From: Halochromatium salexigens
GTDB taxonomy: Bacteria > Pseudomonadota > Gammaproteobacteria > Chromatiales > Chromatiaceae
Assembly (NCBI RefSeq): GCF_016653295.1
Contig: NZ_NHSF01000046.1
Location: 1 to 45,030, forward strand
Direction: 5' to 3'
Length of the DNA: 45,030 bases
In this document: one piece after another, positions 9,250-17,428 of the stretch
How positions within the stretch are numbered: position 1 is the first letter of the stretch
Layout: each line of letters opens with the position of its first letter
The notes under the pieces: generated by a model
The model's database searches: none
What the model was told of the DNA's origin: nothing
The model's input: the letters and a program-made list of their open reading frames with translations, nothing else
Position numbers and translations under genes: made by a program

Positions 9250-9277
9250 TGGACGACCGCCCGCAATCGCGTTATGC
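9250..9277 (+). promoter_or_regulatory. candidate promoter of tRNA-Arg
   Basis: TGGACG (9250-9255) and TTATGC (9272-9277) are separated by 16 bases. Each is a partial sigma70 match, and they end 11 bases before the mature 5' end of the tRNA. The position is appropriate for a tRNA promoter. Confidence 0.35.
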
Positions 9278-9288
9278 TTTTCATCTAC

Positions 9289-9365
9289 GCGCCTGTAGCT
9301 CAGCTGGATAGAGTACTGCCCTCCGAAGGCAGGGGTCGCAGGTTCGAATCCTGCCGGGCGCGCCA
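9289..9365 (+). tRNA. tRNA-Arg (anticodon CCG)
   Basis: A 77-nucleotide cloverleaf including an encoded CCA. The acceptor stem GCGCCTG pairs with CGGGCGC (one G-T wobble). The D arm contains the standard AGCTCAGCTGGATAGAGT pattern. The anticodon stem CTGCC/GGCAG encloses the loop CTCCGAA, with anticodon CCG at 9323-9325. The T arm is GCAGGTTCGAATCCTGC. The CCG anticodon reads the arginine codon CGG, fitting the high-GC codon use here. The gene lies between rep and a signalling gene. The downstream sequence shows no integrase or duplicated tRNA end, so I see no sign that it served as a phage attachment site. Confidence 0.97.
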
Positions 9366-9475
9366 TTCACATCAAGCCTTTGTGCCCCATCCTCCCGTCT
9401 TCATCAGGCTATGATAAGGATCAGCCAAGATCGTGGCAGCACGCCAAACAGCCAACCGAGGCAGGATAGGACAGC

Positions 9476-11491
9476 GTGGCAGAGGATGTTGTAGGAGCGG
9501 CACCGCAGACCCAGGCGATCGTCCACCAGGCGCTCCGCTGCCCGGTCAGCGCGCTGCAACCGGCGCCCGCCGCGGCGCTCAAGCTGCTGCAGCTCACCCG
9601 CTCGGAGGACACCGGCATCGCCGAGGTCGCCCAGCTCATCGAGACCGAACCGGCACTCGCCGCCAAGGTGCTCAGGCTCGTCAATTCGGCCTACTACGGC
9701 TTCCCCCAGCGCATTCCATCGATCCATCGCGCCGCCGCCTTGCTCGGGTTATCGACGCTGCGTCAAACGGCCCTGCATCTGTTCTTCTACGAGAGCATCA
9801 TCGAGAGCGACACCAAGAGCGCCTTCGATCGCCTCTTCTTCTGGCAGCACAGCCTGCTGGTGGCCATCCTGAGCCGCAGCATCGCCGAGCGCCTTGGCCA
9901 CGAGCATCCCGATGAACTCTACGCAGCCGGCCTGCTGCACGATCTCGGCAAAGTCGTCCTGGAATCGCACGGCAAGCTCAGTTACAGCGAGTTCCTCAGT
10001 ACCGTGGGCACCAGCGGCAAGGCCACACGCGACGATGAGGCGCTCTTCTTCGGCATCACTCACGACCGTCTCGGCGCGCTGGTGAGCGAGAACTGGGGGC
10101 TGCCGGGGATCGTCTGCCGAGTCCAAGCACTGCACCATTGCGGACTCGCCGAGAGCCATCTGGAAACGCCGCAAGCCCAAGAGGTCGCCATCGTCGCGCT
10201 CGCGGATTTCATCGCCTGGACGCAGGGCCTCGGCTCGGTTCGCACCTACACCAGCCCGACCCTGGCACCTGAGGTGCTCGAGCTGATCGAACTCGAGCAG
10301 ATCGGGCTCGCCGAGCTGCTCTCGGCGGCGGATCAAGAAATGACCGAGATCGCCGCCTTCTATGGACTGCACTTCCCCTCCCCGTTACAACTGCGCGCCA
10401 ATGTGGTGACCACCGCGCTGGCCCTGGTCAACGCCAGCCAGGGCGCGACCCGCCCGGTCGGTCGTCGACCGATCAAGAGTGCCACCGCCCCCCACCAGAG
10501 CCTCAGCCCTGATGTCTTCGTGCCGCAGACACTGCACGCACTGCAGCAGGAATTCGCGCTCGCGCATCTGCTGTTGATGCAGATCGAGCCCAAGCGGCGG
10601 CGTTTCGTCGCCACCCACGGGCTGCCCGAGCGAGCGCAAGGCGGGCAGCCGCCGGGCATGCAGATCGTCTTCGATCGGCTCGGCGGCGACCTGATCCACT
10701 GCCTGCGCAAACGCACTGCGGTGATGATCCACGATACCCCGCCCAATCGCCGCTTCCTGAGCATGCTCGGAGCGTCCGTGGCAGCCGCCATCCCGGTGAT
10801 GAGCCAGGGGCGGCTGCAGGGCATCCTCTGCCTCTACGATCCTGAAGCGCAACGGCCCCCGGCCCCCACCATTCTGCACGAGATCCAAGCCGTCGCCGGC
10901 GAGCTTGGCATCGCACTCGAGCGCAGCCGCTTGTTCGCGGTGGAGCGCGCCAAGGCGGAGGTTGACGCCCTGACCCAGCTGCCCAACCGCAGCGCCGTCG
11001 ACCGCTTCTTGCAGGAATCCTTCGCGCAGGTCTCCGCCGGGCGTCATGTCGGCATCGGATTGGTCGACATCGACCACTTTAAGGCCTTCAACGATACCTT
11101 CGGCCACCAAACCGGCGATGATGTGCTGCGGATCGTGGCCGACACCATGCGCGGCTTAACCCGCCCCGGCGACTTCCTGGGCCGCTACGGTGGCGAAGAA
11201 TTCCTGTTTGGGCTGATGTCACCCAGCGATTCGGGCGTAGCCAGCTACGCCGAGCGCATCCGCCGCGAGATCGCTCGACGCGGACGGATGCTCGAGGCCC
11301 GTTTTTCCGGCCACCCGCTCAGCGTCAGCATCGGCGTCGCCCATTCTAGCCATGACTACTTGGATACCAAGAGTCTCGTCGCCGCGGCCGACAATGCCCT
11401 CTACACCGCCAAGTCGTCGGGGCGCAATCGCGTCTGCACAGCCTGGACTCAGGGCGGCGTGCCGGATACCGAGTCGCCGCCGCCAGCCTAA
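9476..11491 (+). CDS. HDOD domain / GGDEF diguanylate cyclase
   Basis: A 671-residue cytoplasmic signalling protein with no membrane segments. An HDOD domain occupies about residues 20-215 and still has an HD pair (H155-D156 in AAGLLHDLGK), which many HDOD proteins have lost. A GAF-like region follows at about 350-480 (FALAHLLLMQIEPKRRRFVA ... AAIPVMSQGRLQGILCLYD). A GGDEF domain follows at about 490-655, starting DALTQLPNRSAVDRFL. The active-site motif is GGEEF near 572, preceded five residues earlier by R-P-G-D, an intact inhibitory I-site. It should therefore make cyclic di-GMP from GTP under product feedback. GTG 9476 follows an AGGATAGGA purine-rich stretch. It is the first of three GGDEF sequences within 8 kb. 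Confidence 0.88.
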   Translation: MAEDVVGAAPQTQAIVHQALRCPVSALQPAPAAALKLLQLTRSEDTGIAEVAQLIETEPALAAKVLRLVNSAYYGFPQRIPSIHRAAALLGLSTLRQTALHLFFYESIIESDTKSAFDRLFFWQHSLLVAILSRSIAERLGHEHPDELYAAGLLHDLGKVVLESHGKLSYSEFLSTVGTSGKATRDDEALFFGITHDRLGALVSENWGLPGIVCRVQALHHCGLAESHLETPQAQEVAIVALADFIAWTQGLGSVRTYTSPTLAPEVLELIELEQIGLAELLSAADQEMTEIAAFYGLHFPSPLQLRANVVTTALALVNASQGATRPVGRRPIKSATAPHQSLSPDVFVPQTLHALQQEFALAHLLLMQIEPKRRRFVATHGLPERAQGGQPPGMQIVFDRLGGDLIHCLRKRTAVMIHDTPPNRRFLSMLGASVAAAIPVMSQGRLQGILCLYDPEAQRPPAPTILHEIQAVAGELGIALERSRLFAVERAKAEVDALTQLPNRSAVDRFLQESFAQVSAGRHVGIGLVDIDHFKAFNDTFGHQTGDDVLRIVADTMRGLTRPGDFLGRYGGEEFLFGLMSPSDSGVASYAERIRREIARRGRMLEARFSGHPLSVSIGVAHSSHDYLDTKSLVAAADNALYTAKSSGRNRVCTAWTQGGVPDTESPPPA

Positions 11492-11634
11492 AGGATCAAA
11501 CAAGTTTGTGCCGCTGGCGCCAACGGGCCAGTCTGACGCGCAGACAAGCCTCGATTAGGCGCCGCGCCAGGCAGACACGAGCGCTGCGACTCATAAGGCA
11601 CAAACACACCCTCGTGCGTATCACCCACTGTTTC

Positions 11635-11958
11635 GGTCATCATATCGGCGATGTCACCCGCGCCGAGGACGTCGTTGGCCGCTGGGGCGGTGATGAGTTC
11701 GTGGTACTCATCGGCCAAGATCGAACAGCCGCGCTTGGTCTCGCCGAACGCCTGCTCGAGGAGATCAGGGCGGCCGAGATCCTCAACGATCAGGGCGAGC
11801 CTCTGAGCCTGAATGCCAGTATCGGCCTCACCTGCCTGCGTGCCAACCAGCCCGTGGACCTGGATGCCTTGCTGCATCAGGCCGATCTGGCCATGCTGGA
11901 CGTGAAGCGAACCGGGCGTGGACGGATTGGAGTCGCGCCTAAAGCAAGCCACCCATAG
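11635..11958 (+). pseudogene. truncated GGDEF domain, duplicate of the 3' end of the diguanylate cyclase at 15869
   Basis: From 11635 to 11932 the sequence closely matches 16970-17303, the 3' part of the cyclase gene downstream, with the same motif VVGRWGGDEFVVLI and nearly the same C-terminus. It lacks everything before the HH-x-GD segment (sensor, membrane helices and the first third of GGDEF). It also has an in-frame 36-base deletion relative to the intact copy, removing twelve residues (RALQTFAACCSR in the intact protein). An open frame with an upstream ATG at 11506 covers it, but the leader has no recognisable similarity and a folded cyclase is not expected. It lies between the HDOD-GGDEF gene and MIF copy A and marks one end of a segmental duplication. 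Confidence 0.8.
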
Positions 11959-11965
11959 CCAGCAA

Positions 11966-12331
11966 CCCACTGCAGCGAGACTATAATGCCCACTCTCATC
12001 ATCAAGACCAACGCACCCCTTGAGTCGACAGCAACCGAGTCGCTCATCAAACACGCCTCCGCCCGTGTCGCCGAGCTGCTCGGCAAGCCGGAGCGCTATG
12101 TCATGGTGATCCTCGAGCCAACCCCCGCGATGTGCTTTGGCGGCGACACCAGTCCGCTCGCCTTCCTGGAGCTAAAGAGCCTGGGGCTGCCCGAAGACCA
12201 GACCCCAGCGCTCTCGGCGGCACTCTGCGAGCTGCTCGACGAGACGCTCGCGATCCCCTCCAACCGGGTCTACATCGAATTCGCCTCACCGCCACGGCAT
12301 CTGTTCGGGTTCGACGGCAAGACCTTTTGAT
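11966..12331 (+). repeat. direct repeat unit A (MIF gene plus about 20 bases upstream)
   Basis: Nearly identical to 19093-19458. Similarity starts at CCACTGCAGCGAGA just upstream of the tautomerase gene and ends at its stop codon. Within the 345-base genes I count 13 mismatches, and the upstream segment differs by one inserted base. It is in direct orientation, about 7.1 kb from its partner. Confidence 0.9.
11986..12330 (+). CDS. MIF-family tautomerase, copy A
   Basis: A 114-residue protein of the macrophage migration inhibitory factor / phenylpyruvate tautomerase family. It begins MPTLIIKTNAP, so removal of the initiator methionine exposes the N-terminal proline that is the catalytic base in this superfamily. 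Other family features are LGKPERYVMV (the lysine corresponding to MIF Lys32), PAMCFGG, RVYIEFA and the C-terminal FGFDGKTF. The CxxC of human MIF is replaced by AFLE. The start must be ATG 11986, since Pro2 is essential. A GAGA five bases upstream is the only ribosome-site candidate. It is 15 bases from the next gene, an MscS channel, and probably co-transcribed. Function in bacteria is not settled. Enol-keto tautomerisation is the conservative expectation. Confidence 0.9.
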   Translation: MPTLIIKTNAPLESTATESLIKHASARVAELLGKPERYVMVILEPTPAMCFGGDTSPLAFLELKSLGLPEDQTPALSAALCELLDETLAIPSNRVYIEFASPPRHLFGFDGKTF

Positions 12332-12345
12332 CTGCGCTTCCGGCA

Positions 12346-14322
12346 GTGAATCCGAGCCAACCCGGCGCTGTCGGCACGATGCCGAGTCGGCCTGAATCGC
12401 GCGCATCCTGGCTGAGCTGGAGGCGCTTCTGGAGACTGGGCTGGATGCTCTGCGCGATGCTGTTCTCCATCGCCATCACCGTACCGGCGCTTGCCACCAA
12501 CACCAGCGACCGCGCCAGCACCGGCACCGGCACCAGCCTGCTCAGCCCACCCGACACCAGCTCGCCACGCGCGACCTTCGACAGCTTTCGCCGGCTCACC
12601 GATCAGATCGCCGAGCAGTATGCCGCCTATCGCGAGGCGCCCAGCGCGCAACGCCAGCAGACCTTCTTGCGCGCCGTCGAGCAGGGCAAGCAACTGATGG
12701 ATCTGAGCAACGTGCCACCGGCGGCGCAGCATGAGATCGCCACCGCCACCATCATCTGGCTCTGGGAGATCATCGCCCGCGTCGATCTGCCCGAGGCCGA
12801 CGCGATCCCCGAGACGGCCGATTATGCCAGTGAGGGTCCGCTCACCGACCAACCCCCGCGCTGGCGCCTCCCGGACACCAGCATCGTCATCGCGCGCGTC
12901 GAGGAGGGTCCGCGCGCGGGCGAGTTCCTGTTCAGCCCGGAGACGGTCGCCTCAGCCCGCAGCTACGCCGAACTAGCACGGGGGCTGCCCTATCGGCGCT
13001 CCTCGCGCATCGAGAACGTCAGAGACCTCAGCGCCACAGCGCTCGGCTTCTCCGGCTGGATGCTACCGCCGCACCTGATCGAGCGCCTGCCCGACTGGGC
13101 GCGGCGGCCTATCGCCGGCCAGGTGCTGTGGAAATGGGCGATGCTCGTGGCCAATCTGGCGCTGACCCTGGTCCTCCTCGGGCTGGTGCTGCGTTGGGCG
13201 CACCGCCGTGCCTGGGATGCCCGCCCTAGCACCTTGCTGAGACGCCTGAGCGCACCACTCACCCTGCTGTTCTGGATGCCGCTGCTGCGCCGCTTTCTCG
13301 ATGACCAGGTGCAGGTCACCGGTCTGGTGATCGCCTGGCCCGATTACCTCGCTGAGCTGACCCGGGTGCTGGCGCTGATCTGGCTGGTGTTGCTGGTCGC
13401 ACGCTGGATTCCCGAGGCGCTGATCGCCGCGCCAGGGCGCAATACCGAGCGCGCCGATGCCAGCCTGATCCGCTGGGTCGCGCGCGTCTTTGCGCTGTTC
13501 ACGGTGCTGGGGCTGCTGTTTGCCGCGGCCCAAGATCTCGGGATTCCGGTCTATGGCCTGGTCGCCGGCGCCGGGGTCGGTGGCCTGGCGATCGCGCTCG
13601 CCGCACGGCCGACGCTGGAGAACTTCATCGGCGCGCTAAACCTGTTCGCCGACCGGCCGATCCGCGTCGGCGACCTGTGCCGGTTCGACGAGCACCACGG
13701 TCAGGGCTGGAATCCGGTCGGCACCGTCGAGGCGATCGGTCTGCGCTCGACCAAGATCCGGCAGTTCGATCGCTCGCTGATCACCATTCCGAACGCCGAT
13801 CTGGCCGAGCGCAACATCGTCAACCTCAGTGCCTGCGAGCGCTTTCTACTGCAGCAACGCCTACCGCTGCGCTACGAGACCAGCGCCGATCAATTGCGCT
13901 ATCTGCTCGCCACCTTACGCGAGCTGCTGCACGCGCACCCGATGACGATTCACACCGAGGAGTACCCGATCCGCGCGCGCTTTCTCGGCTTTCGCGACCA
14001 GGCGCTGACGCTGGAGCTGCGCGCCTATATTCGCACCACCTCCTACACCGAATTCCTGGCCATTCAGGAAGACATCATGCTGCGCGTGATGCAGGCGATC
14101 CAGCAGGCGGGGACCGGCTTTGCATTGCCGGCGCAGACCCTGTATATGGCTCGCGACAGCGGGCTCGATGCCGACGCGCGCGCGGCGGCCGAACGGCGCG
14201 TGCGCGAATGGGCTGCGGCGCATGAGCTGCCGTTTCCCGACATCGACGAGGCCCAACGCAAGCGCATCACCGGGACTCTGGACTATCCGCCCGAGGGCTC
14301 GCCGGGGGCGGATCAGGGCTAG
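12346..14322 (+). CDS. mechanosensitive ion channel family protein (MscS-like)
   Basis: A 658-residue inner-membrane protein. A signal-like segment (about 30-48, MLCAMLFSIAITVPALA) is followed by a periplasmic region of about 200 residues with no obvious domain and then several membrane helices from about 260. The MscS pore helix is visible at about 405-445: GAGVGGLAIALAARPTLENF, then IGALNLFADRPIRVGDLCRF. The beta domain contains GTVEAIGLRSTKIRQFDRSL and TIPNADL. Such channels release solutes when membrane tension rises under hypo-osmotic shock. GTG 12346 gives a short leader, and ATG 12379 is an alternative. It follows MIF copy A closely. Its 3' end overlaps the convergent amidohydrolase gene by 56 bases. 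Confidence 0.88.
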   Translation: MNPSQPGAVGTMPSRPESRASWLSWRRFWRLGWMLCAMLFSIAITVPALATNTSDRASTGTGTSLLSPPDTSSPRATFDSFRRLTDQIAEQYAAYREAPSAQRQQTFLRAVEQGKQLMDLSNVPPAAQHEIATATIIWLWEIIARVDLPEADAIPETADYASEGPLTDQPPRWRLPDTSIVIARVEEGPRAGEFLFSPETVASARSYAELARGLPYRRSSRIENVRDLSATALGFSGWMLPPHLIERLPDWARRPIAGQVLWKWAMLVANLALTLVLLGLVLRWAHRRAWDARPSTLLRRLSAPLTLLFWMPLLRRFLDDQVQVTGLVIAWPDYLAELTRVLALIWLVLLVARWIPEALIAAPGRNTERADASLIRWVARVFALFTVLGLLFAAAQDLGIPVYGLVAGAGVGGLAIALAARPTLENFIGALNLFADRPIRVGDLCRFDEHHGQGWNPVGTVEAIGLRSTKIRQFDRSLITIPNADLAERNIVNLSACERFLLQQRLPLRYETSADQLRYLLATLRELLHAHPMTIHTEEYPIRARFLGFRDQALTLELRAYIRTTSYTEFLAIQEDIMLRVMQAIQQAGTGFALPAQTLYMARDSGLDADARAAAERRVREWAAAHELPFPDIDEAQRKRITGTLDYPPEGSPGADQG

Positions 14323-15703
14323 TCAAACTGTTCTTGTAGATCCAGCCATCCTTCATGATCACCAGGAAGTTGCTGGCGGGATCAGCAACCAATGACAGAT
14401 CCTCGAGCGGATTGCCATCGACCAGCAGCAGATCCGCCAGCGCGCCCTCCTCGACCACCCCCAGCTTGCCCTCGTAAGGACTGCGCGGACCGGAGAGCGC
14501 CAACAGCTCGGCATTGTCCGCAGTCGCCATGCGCAGCGCCTCGGCCGGCGTATACCAGCGCGTCATCGCAGCCAGCTTGGCGCCCTGACGTTTGGCATTC
14601 TCGGCATTGAACAGGATATCGGTGCCCCAGGCGGTCTTGACGCCAAACTGCTTGGCCAGCCAATAGGCGCGATCGGTGCCGGCGTACATCGCCAGCTGCT
14701 TGCGCCGGTTCATCGAACCCTCGGCATAGGGCGAAGGCTGATCATCGATGAACGGCTGCAGGCTCCACCAGAGATCCTGCTCGGCGATCAGCCGCACCGT
14801 CGCCTCATCCAACAGTTGGCCGTGCTCGATGCTCGCCACACCCGCCTCGATGGCCTGACGCACGGCACGCGGCGTGTAGGCATGCACGGCGACATAGGTA
14901 CCCCAGTTCTCCGCCGCCTCGACCGCAGCGCGCAGCTCCGGCACCGTGTACTGGGTGACATCGAGCGGGTCGTAGCTCGACGCGACACCGCCACCGGCCA
15001 TCAGCTTGATCTGCGAGGCGCCGAGTGCCAGCTGCTCACGGGCGCGTTTGCGCACCGCATCGGGGCTATCGGCGATCACCGCGGCGCCGACCCGCTCGCT
15101 GAACGAGAAGGCATCCGGCGCGGCCGGCAGCTCAGTCGGCAAGCGGAAGTCGCCATGACCACCGCTCTGGGAGATGAAGGCGCCTGCCGGCCAGATGCGC
15201 GGCCCCGGCACCAGCCCCAGGTCGATGCCGCGCTTGAGCCCGAACACCGGACCGCCGAGATCGCGGATGCTGGTGAAGCCGCGCATCAGCATGTCTGCCG
15301 CCGCCTTGGTCGCGGCGACATTGAGGAAACCGAGATCGCTGGTGAGGATCGCCTGCTGCGACAGCGTGGCGTACATCACATGGGTGTGCGCATCGATCAG
15401 CCCCGGCATCAAGGTGCGGCCAGCGCCCTGGATGCGGGTCAGCTCCAGCTCGGCTGGTGGCGGGATCGGCTCCGCCGAGAGCTGTACGATGCGGTTGCCG
15501 ACCACCAACACCTGCATCGGCTCGGTGAGCTGCTCGGCGGTGCCGTCGAAGACGCGCACCGCCTCGAACAAGACTCCGTGCGTTGGCCTTGGTTTTGGCG
15601 CTGGCGCTGGCGCTGGCGTTGGAGCCGAAGAACCGGCGCTCGCGGCCATTGCGGCTGGAACACACATCAGGATCAAGAACGCGATGTTTAGGGGATACCA
15701 CAT
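14267..15703 (-). CDS. secreted amidohydrolase (imidazolonepropionase-like family)
   Basis: A 478-residue metal-dependent hydrolase with an N-terminal signal peptide (MWYPLNIAFLILMCVPAAMA) and an Ala-Pro repeat linker (about 27-40), so it is probably periplasmic. The binuclear amidohydrolase fold is shown by H106 and H108 in LIDAHTHVM, K233 in QIKLMAGGG, H274 in VAVHAY, H294 in IEHGQL and D362 in AWGTDILF. Close family members hydrolyse Xaa-Pro or Xaa-Arg dipeptides or related amides, but the substrate here is not predictable. The C-terminal DGNPLEDLS and IMKDGWIYKN segments are typical of the family. The linker is encoded by a short GGCGCT-type tandem repeat (15595-15620) prone to length change. 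No good ribosome site precedes ATG 15703. Confidence 0.87.
   Translation of the reverse strand: MWYPLNIAFLILMCVPAAMAASAGSSAPTPAPAPAPKPRPTHGVLFEAVRVFDGTAEQLTEPMQVLVVGNRIVQLSAEPIPPPAELELTRIQGAGRTLMPGLIDAHTHVMYATLSQQAILTSDLGFLNVAATKAAADMLMRGFTSIRDLGGPVFGLKRGIDLGLVPGPRIWPAGAFISQSGGHGDFRLPTELPAAPDAFSFSERVGAAVIADSPDAVRKRAREQLALGASQIKLMAGGGVASSYDPLDVTQYTVPELRAAVEAAENWGTYVAVHAYTPRAVRQAIEAGVASIEHGQLLDEATVRLIAEQDLWWSLQPFIDDQPSPYAEGSMNRRKQLAMYAGTDRAYWLAKQFGVKTAWGTDILFNAENAKRQGAKLAAMTRWYTPAEALRMATADNAELLALSGPRSPYEGKLGVVEEGALADLLLVDGNPLEDLSLVADPASNFLVIMKDGWIYKNSLTSPDPPPASPRADSPESR
15595..15620. repeat. hexanucleotide tandem repeat in the amidohydrolase linker
   Basis: About four copies of a CTGGCG-type six-base unit (with T variants at both ends). 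On the minus strand they encode alternating Ala and Pro after the signal peptide. Unit changes would keep the frame. Confidence 0.6.
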
Positions 15704-15868
15704 GGTTGAAGATCAACAGCCCTCGGTGCAATGCGTCGCGCGACCAGGCATGGGTTGCGCTCTGATCGCCGAGACGATGGGGCAGTTTAGCAGCCCAGCC
15801 GACCGGCTTGTGACATCAAGCAAGGTCGTCGGTATCATCCCGGGTTTAGGTTAGTCAGGAGTCGTCAG

Positions 15869-17332
15869 TTGCAAAAAAGGAGCTCAGGGCTCACCACCTA
15901 TGCGCTATTGTTGGGCCTGTCGAGTCTTCTGCTGGGCCTGTTGCTCTGGTCGTCGTATCAGCGCACCTGGGAGCTTCAGGAGAGCCGCCTGGCCTTCTCC
16001 TCGGAACTGATCGCCGAATGGATTCGCGGCTCCTTTGTCGCCTCGGATTACCTGTTGCGGGACATGGCCGGCCAGATCGACCCCGATGACCTGCGCTATC
16101 CCCATCCCGACCCCCAGGCCCATGCCGATCTGAGCCAACGGCTCGAGCAACGCTACAAGACCTTTCCCCACGCCTTCCTGTATGGCGCGTTCGATCGCCA
16201 GTGCGTGGTCACACATGGCAACGCCAGGCTCGGTTTCGACGCCAGCGAGCGCGAATACTGTCAACGTCTGCAGGCCGATCCCGAGCTCGATAGCCTGGTG
16301 ACGCGCGGCTTTCGCGCCAATGTCGGCCCGGTGAATGTGACCCAGGCACGCGCCATACGGGATGAAGACGGGCGCTTTCTCGGCCTGGTCGCCATTGCCC
16401 TGGATCTCGAGTTCTTCAGTCAATGGCTGGCCCGCATGGGCACGGGGCGCGTCGATTCCCTGGCGATCGAGGACGACCAACAGATGCTGCTGGCGCGCTA
16501 CCCGCCGTTCCCGCAGGCGATCGGGCAACTGTTCGACGACCCAAACATGAATGACTTCTTCGCCTCTGACGAACAGTTTCGGGTCTACCCCCCTGTGCGC
16601 TCTCCGGTGGACCAGAAACACCGCTACTTCGGCACACGGAAGGTCGAGGGGACTCCCTATACGATCATCCTCGGCATCGATCGCGCCGACTGGTTGGCGG
16701 ACTGGTATCGTCTGGCCTGGCTGGCGGTGTTGGGCTGGACCCTGATCATGGCGCTGGGGTTTATCGCCCTGCGCAACTACCTGCGTTTGCTCGAAGGGCG
16801 CAACGCATTGCATCAGCAGGCGCGCACGGACCCCTTGACCGGGATCGCCAACCGTTCCTACTTCGCCGCGCTGGCGGAACGCGAGATCGCCCGGGCGCAG
16901 CGGACTCAGGGCTGGATCGCGTTGCTGATGGTCGATGTCGATCGCTTCAAGACCATCAACGATACCCATGGTCATCATGTCGGCGATCGCGCCCTCCAGA
17001 CCTTTGCCGCCTGCTGCAGCCGTGTCACCCGCACCGAGGACGTGGTGGGACGCTGGGGCGGTGATGAGTTCGTCGTGCTCATCAGTCAAGATCAAACAGC
17101 GGCGCTTGGCCTTGCCGAACGCCTGCTCGAGGAGATCCGGGCGGCCAAGGTCCTCAACGATCAGGGCGAGCCTTTGAGCCTGAGCGCCAGTATCGGCCTC
17201 GCCTGCCTGCGTGCCGACCAGCCCGTGGACTTGGATGCCTTGCTGCATCAGGCCGATCTGGCCATGCTGGAGGTGAAGCGAAGCGGGCGTGGACGGATTG
17301 GAGCAGAAAACTGCTCTTCAGCATTCGGATAA
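15869..17332 (+). CDS. membrane sensor diguanylate cyclase (dCache-like / GGDEF)
   Basis: A 487-residue protein. Membrane helix 1 lies at about 9-30 (TYALLLGLSSLLLGLLLW). A periplasmic sensor of about 245 residues follows, with PDC/dCache features such as EREYCQRL, ARAIRDEDGRFLGLVAIALD and YTIILGIDR. Helix 2 lies at about 283-305. The GGDEF domain runs from TDPLTGIANRSYF to the end. The active motif is GGDEF near 396-400, and an I-site R-T-E-D lies five residues before it, so feedback-regulated cyclic di-GMP synthesis is expected. The sensed ligand is unknown. TTG 15869 follows CAGGAG by five bases. The 3' third is duplicated as a broken copy at 11635. The last codons leave the shared sequence at 17303, exactly where a small hairpin begins. 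Confidence 0.88.
   Translation: MQKRSSGLTTYALLLGLSSLLLGLLLWSSYQRTWELQESRLAFSSELIAEWIRGSFVASDYLLRDMAGQIDPDDLRYPHPDPQAHADLSQRLEQRYKTFPHAFLYGAFDRQCVVTHGNARLGFDASEREYCQRLQADPELDSLVTRGFRANVGPVNVTQARAIRDEDGRFLGLVAIALDLEFFSQWLARMGTGRVDSLAIEDDQQMLLARYPPFPQAIGQLFDDPNMNDFFASDEQFRVYPPVRSPVDQKHRYFGTRKVEGTPYTIILGIDRADWLADWYRLAWLAVLGWTLIMALGFIALRNYLRLLEGRNALHQQARTDPLTGIANRSYFAALAEREIARAQRTQGWIALLMVDVDRFKTINDTHGHHVGDRALQTFAACCSRVTRTEDVVGRWGGDEFVVLISQDQTAALGLAERLLEEIRAAKVLNDQGEPLSLSASIGLACLRADQPVDLDALLHQADLAMLEVKRSGRGRIGAENCSSAFG
17301..17316. repeat. perfect hairpin at the end of the duplicated segment
   Basis: GAGCAG-AAAA-CTGCTC is a six-base-pair stem with a four-base loop inside the last codons of the cyclase gene. 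Similarity to the broken copy at 11932 ends within the first arm. No T-run follows, so it is not an obvious terminator. Confidence 0.6.
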
Positions 17333-17387
17333 ATTCTATGGTGCATACCTTAACCGTGACGAACATTGCACAGGTCAGAGCATAAAG

Positions 17388-17401
17388 GATACCATGGTAT
17401 C
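17388..17401. promoter_or_regulatory. palindromic operator candidate 1 upstream of hipBA
   Basis: GATACCATGGTATC is a perfect 14-base palindrome located 52 bases before the hipB start. A similar site lies 41 bases further on. TTGCAC at 17366-17371 could serve as a -35 element, which would place this site over the -10 region. Autorepression by HipB through paired operators is known for the family. Confidence 0.6.
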
Positions 17402-17428
17402 TGATTCTGTCTTTACCGCACAGGAAAA

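Noticed and set aside
9208-9414. Small open frame across the tRNA
   Set aside because: It runs straight through the tRNA-Arg gene, so it is a chance frame.
11982-11987. Perfect TATAAT overlapping the MIF start codon (also at 19109-19114)
   Set aside because: As a -10 element it would start transcription inside the gene, and no later start codon would keep the essential Pro2. I treat it as coincidence preserved by the duplication.
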